9,388 bases of DNA from an uncultured Coriobacteriaceae bacterium (lineage in GTDB: Bacteria > Actinomycetota > Coriobacteriia > Coriobacteriales > Atopobiaceae). The notes under the pieces are model-generated. The model was not told the DNA's origin. It saw only the letters and a program-made list of their open reading frames with translations, and did not search any database. The position numbers and the translations under genes were made by a program. The stretch covers positions 1-9,388 of the forward strand of contig UQWE01000045.1 in NCBI GenBank assembly GCA_900544655.1, in the 5' to 3' direction. Shown piece by piece: positions 5,935 through 9,388 of this stretch. Positions within the stretch are counted from its first letter, which is position 1, and each line of letters opens with the position of its first letter.

Positions 5935-5994
5935 GTTTGCGGGCAACCCACGGCTTTGCGCGCGAGCGCGCGTGGCGGTGGGCTGCCCGCAAAC
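5935..5994. repeat. 60-bp imperfect palindrome between binding protein and permease genes
   Basis: GTTTGCGGGCAACCCAC (5935-5951) and GTGGGCTGCCCGCAAAC (5978-5994) form a 17-bp inverted repeat with one mismatch. The loop contains a second alternating helix, CGCGCG on both sides of AG (5959-5972). It ends nine bases before the likely permease start. It could be a dispersed intergenic repeat unit or an operon-internal processing element. No second copy lies in this window. Confidence 0.6.
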
Positions 5995-6003
5995 GACAGC
6001 TGG

Positions 6004-7353
6004 ATGGAACGGATGAACATGTTCGACAACACTGACAAGAGGAACCTCGCCGGCGTGAAGCGCTCGCTTACCCTCGCGCTCGCGGCCATCGTGGCTGCGT
6101 GCGCCCTCACGTTCGTGGCCCCCGTGCCCGCCTGCGCGCTCGAGACCGCGAAGTGCACGGCCAAGCCCAACGCGAGCGGTTCGAGCGACGTCTTTGGCGG
6201 TTCCGAGACGCGCATTACCTGGGAGGGTCAGGCGGATTCCTCCGAACAGGTCAAGAGCGTCACGCTGACCCTGCCCGAGGGCACCTCGTTTGGAACGGAT
6301 GACGCTCGCGTGACGCTGCTCTCCGGCGCTGACCTCATGGACCGCGAGCGTCCTTCCGTCGAGGTCTCCGCCAATGGCCAGGCGCTCACGTTCGACCTTG
6401 ACGAGGCGGCGCCCGCCGGCTCCTACATCCGCCTCGAGGTCTACAAGGTGAAGTTCCCCACCGCCGGTGGAGAAGAAAAGATCCAGGCCTCCTATGAGCT
6501 CGCCGATGGCTCCACCAAGGAGCTCTCTGACGTGCCTTCCATCACGGTCACGGGCGTCTCGATGTGGGATGGTGCCGCCACCTGGCTTAAGCAGCAGGAC
6601 TGGGTGAAGAAGTGGAACGAGAACACGTTCCTGCGCCTCTTCCTCAACCCGCCCATCCTCGTCTCGAGCATCCCCTCGGTCTTCCAGGGCTTCCTCATGG
6701 CGCTCGCCATCGTCCTCGTGGCGTTTCCGTTTGCGATTCCCTTCGGCTTCATCCTGGCGCTGATGCGTATCTCCCACTCGCGCGTTCTGCGCGGGGTCGC
6801 GAGCTTCTACGTGAACATCATTCGTGGCACGCCGGCGTTCCTGCAGATTTACATCGCGTTCTTTGGCTTGCCTCTTGCTGGCGTCAAGATCCCGAGCTAT
6901 CCGCTTGGCGTCATCGTTCTGGCGATGAACTCCGCCGCCTACCTGTGCGAGATCTTCCGCGCTGGCATCCAGTCGATTAGCAAGGGCCAGAACGAGGCTG
7001 CGAGGTCCCTTGGCATGACTGCGGCACAGACGATGATCTACGTCATCATCCCCCAGACCTTCCGCAACGTCCTCCCGACGATGACGAGCGAGTTTATCCT
7101 GCTCTACAAGGACACGTCGCTGCTCGCTGCGGTGGGTGTCATGGAGGTCGTCATGTACTCGAAGACGATCGTCGCTTCCACCGGCTCGATCACGCCCTAC
7201 ATCGTTGCCGCCCTCTTCTATCTCGTGGTGACGATCCCGCTTGCTCGCGTCGTGAGTATGCTTGAGTCGCGCATGCTCGGAACGGATGCTGGCAAGCGCC
7301 GCAAGAAGACCCTCAAGGAAGCCGGCGTTATCGACGGCGATCACATCGCGTAA
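6004..7353 (+). CDS. Polar amino acid ABC transporter permease with extra N-terminal extracellular domain
   Basis: About 449 residues, roughly twice the usual 215-250 of HisM/GlnP-type permeases. The C-terminal half is a standard permease: about five membrane segments (near 224-255, 265-292, 298-318, 362-385, 395-420) and the EAA loop NEAARSLGM...IIPQTFRNVLP (330-357) that docks the ATPase. The N-terminal half is extra: basic residues, a hydrophobic signal or anchor segment (about 21-45, with a possible ACA cleavage site), then about 130 residues (52-185) rich in Thr, Ser, Val and Asp with alternating strand-like pattern, probably a beta-sandwich outside the cell. It is not a family 3 binding domain. 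The frame stays open upstream, but two strong hairpins lie there, so I start at ATG 6004; ATG 6013 and 6019 are also possible and no start has a strong ribosome binding site. It lies between binding protein and ATPase in one operon. Confidence 0.88.
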   Translation: MERMNMFDNTDKRNLAGVKRSLTLALAAIVAACALTFVAPVPACALETAKCTAKPNASGSSDVFGGSETRITWEGQADSSEQVKSVTLTLPEGTSFGTDDARVTLLSGADLMDRERPSVEVSANGQALTFDLDEAAPAGSYIRLEVYKVKFPTAGGEEKIQASYELADGSTKELSDVPSITVTGVSMWDGAATWLKQQDWVKKWNENTFLRLFLNPPILVSSIPSVFQGFLMALAIVLVAFPFAIPFGFILALMRISHSRVLRGVASFYVNIIRGTPAFLQIYIAFFGLPLAGVKIPSYPLGVIVLAMNSAAYLCEIFRAGIQSISKGQNEAARSLGMTAAQTMIYVIIPQTFRNVLPTMTSEFILLYKDTSLLAAVGVMEVVMYSKTIVASTGSITPYIVAALFYLVVTIPLARVVSMLESRMLGTDAGKRRKKTLKEAGVIDGDHIA

Positions 7354-7362
7354 AGGGACACC

Positions 7363-8157
7363 ATGGCTGATATGACCCAGGCCGAGAAGGCCCAAGAGAC
7401 CAAGACCGCCGAGAAGGACGAGGTGGTCGTCAAGATTCGTGACCTGCATAAGACCTATGACGGGGAGAACGTCATCCTGAAGGGTATTGACCTCGATGTC
7501 CATCGCGGCGAGGTCGTCGTGGTGCTTGGCCCCTCGGGCTCGGGCAAGTCCACGATGCTGCGCTGCATCAACCTGCTCGAGACCCCAACGAGCGGCACCA
7601 TCACCGTCGAGGGAACCGAAATCACCGGCAAGAACGTGGACATCAACGAGGTCCGCACCCACCTCGGCATGGTGTTCCAGCAGTTCAACCTCTTCCCGCA
7701 TCTCTCGGTGAAGAAGAACGTCATGCTCGCTCAGCAGAAGGTGCTTAAGCGTACCGCTGAGGAGGCCGAGCGCATCGCCGTCGAGGAGCTCACGAAGGTG
7801 GGTCTCGCCGATCGCGTCGACTTCATGCCGAGCCAGCTTTCCGGTGGTCAGCAGCAGCGCGTGGCCATTGCCCGCGCGCTTGCTATGAACCCGCACGTGA
7901 TGCTGTTCGATGAGGCGACGAGCGCCCTTGACCCGGAGCTCGTCCGCGACGTCCTCGGTGTCATGCGCGACCTCGCCCGCGAGGGCATGACGATGATCGT
8001 CGTCACTCACGAGATGGGCTTCGCGCGCGATGTCGCTGATCGCGTCGTCTTCATGGATGGCGGCGTCATTGTGGAGCAGGGAACGCCCGAGGAGGTCTTC
8101 GATCACACCCGGCACGAGCGCACCAAGGCGTTTCTTGGCAATATCAAGGACGTATAG
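7363..8157 (+). CDS. glnQ: Polar amino acid ABC transporter ATPase, GlnQ/HisP type
   Basis: A 264-residue ATPase that energises the importer encoded just upstream. Motifs: Walker A GPSGSGKST (56-64), Q-loop VFQQFNLFPH (Q106/Q107), signature LSGGQQQRV (159-167), Walker B VMLFDEATSALDPE with D183 and E184, and switch His216 in VVTHEMGFARDVADRV. The FNLFPH, DEATSALDPE and EMGFA strings are typical of the polar amino acid subfamily. An N-terminal extension of about 20 charged residues precedes the core. AAAGGGA lies before the ATG and only 9 bp separate it from the permease stop, indicating tight co-translation. No clear terminator follows; the regulator gene starts 162 bp later with its own candidate promoter. 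The symbol reflects subfamily likeness, not a proven glutamine substrate. Confidence 0.95.
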   Translation: MADMTQAEKAQETKTAEKDEVVVKIRDLHKTYDGENVILKGIDLDVHRGEVVVVLGPSGSGKSTMLRCINLLETPTSGTITVEGTEITGKNVDINEVRTHLGMVFQQFNLFPHLSVKKNVMLAQQKVLKRTAEEAERIAVEELTKVGLADRVDFMPSQLSGGQQQRVAIARALAMNPHVMLFDEATSALDPELVRDVLGVMRDLAREGMTMIVVTHEMGFARDVADRVVFMDGGVIVEQGTPEEVFDHTRHERTKAFLGNIKDV

Positions 8158-8185
8158 GACCGCGAAAGACAGCGTTGCGAATTGA

Positions 8186-8213
8186 TTACACGGGGCGTGC
8201 GGCGGTGTAAACT
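8186..8213 (+). promoter_or_regulatory. Candidate promoter of the GlnR-like regulator
   Basis: TTACAC (8186-8191) and TAAACT (8208-8213) with a 16-bp spacer form a modest sigma70-like promoter; TTGATT (8182-8187) is an alternative -35 with an overly long spacer. The predicted start site falls inside the inverted repeat at 8216-8235. Confidence 0.4.
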
Positions 8214-8235
8214 ATGCCTAACCAAAAGGTTTGGC
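8207..8235. promoter_or_regulatory. Putative operator overlapping the regulator start site
   Basis: GCCTAACC (8216-8223) and GGTTTGGC (8228-8235) form an 8-bp inverted repeat with one mismatch around AAAA. On the same face of the helix, GTAAAC (8207-8212) and CTAACC (8218-8223) are 11 bp apart. AGGTTTGGCC (8227-8236) closely resembles AGGTTTAGCC in the leader of the GS homologue (3223-3232). The position over the transcription start suits autorepression. Confidence 0.5.
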
Positions 8236-8264
8236 CGGGACGGCCGTGTTAAGCTTGTCGAATC

Positions 8265-8280
8265 GTAACGTGGCCTTAAC
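8265..8280. promoter_or_regulatory. GTAAC-n6-TTAAC, putative GlnR-type box
   Basis: GTAAC (8265-8269) and TTAAC (8276-8280) are separated by six bases, the same spacing as the pair upstream of the GS homologue at 3169-3184. It lies 40 bp before the regulator ATG, downstream of the candidate promoter, so it could serve autoregulation or belong to a second promoter. Confidence 0.4.
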
Positions 8281-8319
8281 GGGCACCTTCTCAACCGTCG
8301 AGGATTAGGGGCACCCGGC

Positions 8320-8994
8320 ATGCATCACAAGAAGGTTCTTCTCATATCGCGTACCACGCGCCTGCATGATCGCATGCGCGAGCTCTCTCACGAGCTCGAT
8401 ATCTCCATTCTGCTGGCTACGCCGGACACCTTCGACCAGGCCATTGCCAGCGGTAACGACTTTGGCCTCGTGACGCTCGACCTCGCGGGTGTGACGGGCG
8501 ATTTCGTTGCTCGCGTCTCTGCCTGGTCTGCCGAGAACGGCTGCGTTCCGGAGCTTCTCGTTGTGGACGAGGAAAAGCTCGACAGCCTGCGCATGCCCGT
8601 TCAGGGCCGCAATGACTTCATTCTCGCCAGTGCTGGTCAGGCCGAGTTCGAGGTGCGCATGACGCAGCTCCTGTGGCCCGGCGAGGAGAACGCCCCGAGC
8701 GATATCGTGGTCATCGACAACATGACCATCAACCTTGCTACGTACCAGATCTACATCGACGATAAGCCCGTCGACCTCACCCTCATGGAGTACTCGCTGC
8801 TAAGCTTCCTCGCCACGCATCCTTCGCGTGCCTACTCGCGCGAGACGTTGCTGCACCGCGTCTGGGGCTTCGAGTACTGCGGTGGCACGCGCACGGTCGA
8901 CGTGCACATCCGTCGAGTGCGTTCTAAGGTGGGCCCGCAGGTGGCAAACCACATCGTCACCGTTCGTGGCGTGGGCTACCTGTTCAAGGTGTAG
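8320..8994 (+). CDS. glnR: GlnR-like orphan OmpR-family transcriptional regulator
   Basis: A 224-residue protein with an N-terminal receiver-like domain (about 1-120) and a C-terminal winged-helix DNA-binding domain (about 127-224). The DNA-binding part has the strings ATYQIYIDDKPVDLT, HPSRAYSRETLLHRVWGFEY and GGTRTVDVHIRRVRSKVGP, which closely resemble actinobacterial GlnR, the global nitrogen regulator. SAGQAEFEVR (104-113) also resembles the GlnR receiver end. The receiver is atypical: the acidic pair of normal response regulators is replaced by S10/R11, and the conserved Lys by Ala/Ser near 103-104, although D54 stays at the phosphoacceptor position. GlnR proteins likewise work without a partner kinase, and none is encoded here. 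TTAGGGG lies eight bases before the ATG, and a terminator follows at 9016. It lies directly after the amino acid importer. Candidate targets are the GS homologue, the importer and itself. Confidence 0.85.
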   Translation: MHHKKVLLISRTTRLHDRMRELSHELDISILLATPDTFDQAIASGNDFGLVTLDLAGVTGDFVARVSAWSAENGCVPELLVVDEEKLDSLRMPVQGRNDFILASAGQAEFEVRMTQLLWPGEENAPSDIVVIDNMTINLATYQIYIDDKPVDLTLMEYSLLSFLATHPSRAYSRETLLHRVWGFEYCGGTRTVDVHIRRVRSKVGPQVANHIVTVRGVGYLFKV

Positions 8995-9015
8995 GCTTGT
9001 ATTGGGTTGCGTCTG

Positions 9016-9043
9016 GGCGCGTCCTTTTGGGCGCGCCTTTTTT
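9016..9043 (+). terminator. Rho-independent terminator of the regulator gene
   Basis: GGCGCGTCC (9016-9024) pairs with GGGCGCGCC (9029-9037), one G-T wobble, around a TTTT loop, and is followed by six T residues. It starts 22 bp after the regulator stop codon. Confidence 0.93.
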
Positions 9044-9211
9044 GTGGACGGGTGCCGTGCCGTGCGGGCGGAGACGCGGAGGCCAGACCGCGCGCGGGTG
9101 GGCGCCATGTCAGCTCCATCTTCCTGGCTGAATGGTTTTCAGGCTCCTACAAGCGTTGTTTCGCGACTGTGATTCATGGGCGTTGAAGCTGGGCGGTGTG
9201 GTGCGGTAGGG

Positions 9212-9217
9212 TACAAC
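9212..9217 (+). promoter_or_regulatory. Candidate -10 upstream of the right-edge gene
   Basis: TACAAC lies 52 bp before the ATG at 9269. TTGAAG (9183-9188) is too far upstream (23 bp) for a good -35. An 11-base palindrome, GCGAA-A-TTCGC (9226-9236), lies just downstream and could be an operator. TATATA at 9248-9253 is a competing -10 but sits very close to the ribosome binding site. Confidence 0.25.
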
Positions 9218-9268
9218 AGTCACAGGCGAAATTCGCGAGCAATCGCATATATAGAACGGGGAGCGATC

Positions 9269-9388
9269 ATGCCAACTGACAACCAAGGTCCGGTCTATCC
9301 GGGCACTCAGCCGACGCAGCAGGTTCCGCCTGAACCGCCGACCCAGACGTACTACCAGCAGTCCTCCGCGCAGCAGGTCGCGGGCCAG
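9269..9388 (+). CDS. Pro/Gln-rich protein, N-terminal fragment (continues beyond window)
   Basis: ATG at 9269 has GGGGAG six bases upstream and an open frame of 40 codons to the window edge. The visible part is low-complexity and hydrophilic, rich in Gln, Pro and Thr with a few Tyr, and has no signal peptide or membrane segment. Such disordered cytoplasmic tails often precede membrane segments or other domains in actinobacterial proteins, but the function cannot be named from this fragment. It begins a new transcription unit after the terminator at 9016-9043. Confidence 0.65.
   Translation, partial: MPTDNQGPVYPGTQPTQQVPPEPPTQTYYQQSSAQQVAGQ

Noticed and set aside
5893..6003. N-terminal extension of the permease frame upstream of 6004
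   Set aside because: The frame is open, but the DNA consists of two near-perfect hairpins, has no ribosome binding site at its upstream end, and would put charged residues before an otherwise good signal segment.
4908..6215. Minus-strand open frame of 435 codons opposite the binding protein
   Set aside because: Antisense shadow of the lipoprotein gene; it crosses the structured leader and the intergenic hairpins and shows no domain.
5833..8115. Minus-strand open frame of 760 codons opposite permease and ATPase
   Set aside because: It spans two well-supported genes and two hairpins on the other strand; composition (His, Asp, Arg, Gly repeats) is typical of antisense frames in GC-rich DNA.

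Overview
This 9.4 kb window is GC-rich chromosomal DNA from an anaerobic actinobacterium. Three things point to class Coriobacteriia (Collinsella/Olsenella/Atopobium relatives): strong G/C preference at third codon positions with long antisense open frames, an actinobacterial GlnR-type OmpR regulator, and an FtsX-like permease with a long coiled coil next to a FeoB-associated Cys-rich protein. The genus is an inference; no rRNA or tRNA gene is present.

Layout. Positions 1-2358 (minus strand) hold a two-gene ABC system: a MacB/LolD-type ATPase followed by the N-terminal 526 residues of an FtsX-like permease that runs off the left edge. A 411 bp divergent intergenic region follows, with a well-formed sigma70-like promoter and a structured leader of about 180 nt, then a 72-residue FeoB-associated Cys-rich membrane protein (2770-2988). 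A type I glutamine synthetase homologue lies at 3282-4628 and ends at a clear hairpin-plus-T-run terminator. Next is a polar amino acid ABC uptake operon: a Tat-type lipoprotein binding protein (5034-5882), a permease with an unusual extracellular N-terminal domain (about 6004-7353) and a GlnQ-type ATPase (7363-8157). A GlnR-like orphan response regulator (8320-8994) with its own terminator follows. The first 40 codons of a Pro/Gln-rich protein (9269 onward) run off the right edge.

How the parts fit. From the glutamine synthetase homologue to the regulator, the window reads as a nitrogen/glutamine module: a GS-fold protein, an amino acid importer and a GlnR-type regulator. GTAAC-like half-sites at 11-bp (one helical turn) spacing, resembling the actinobacterial GlnR box, lie upstream of the GS homologue and of the regulator, with a weaker match before the importer.

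The most striking observation is that the GS homologue has lost four of the six canonical metal ligands of type I glutamine synthetase, including the whole n1 site. It is therefore probably not an ordinary glutamine synthetase and may be a pseudoenzyme. A GS-fold protein lacking catalytic metal sites, beside a GlnR-type regulator with a degenerate phosphorylation pocket and a glutamine-type importer, could be an undescribed nitrogen-sensing arrangement. That functional proposal is inference.
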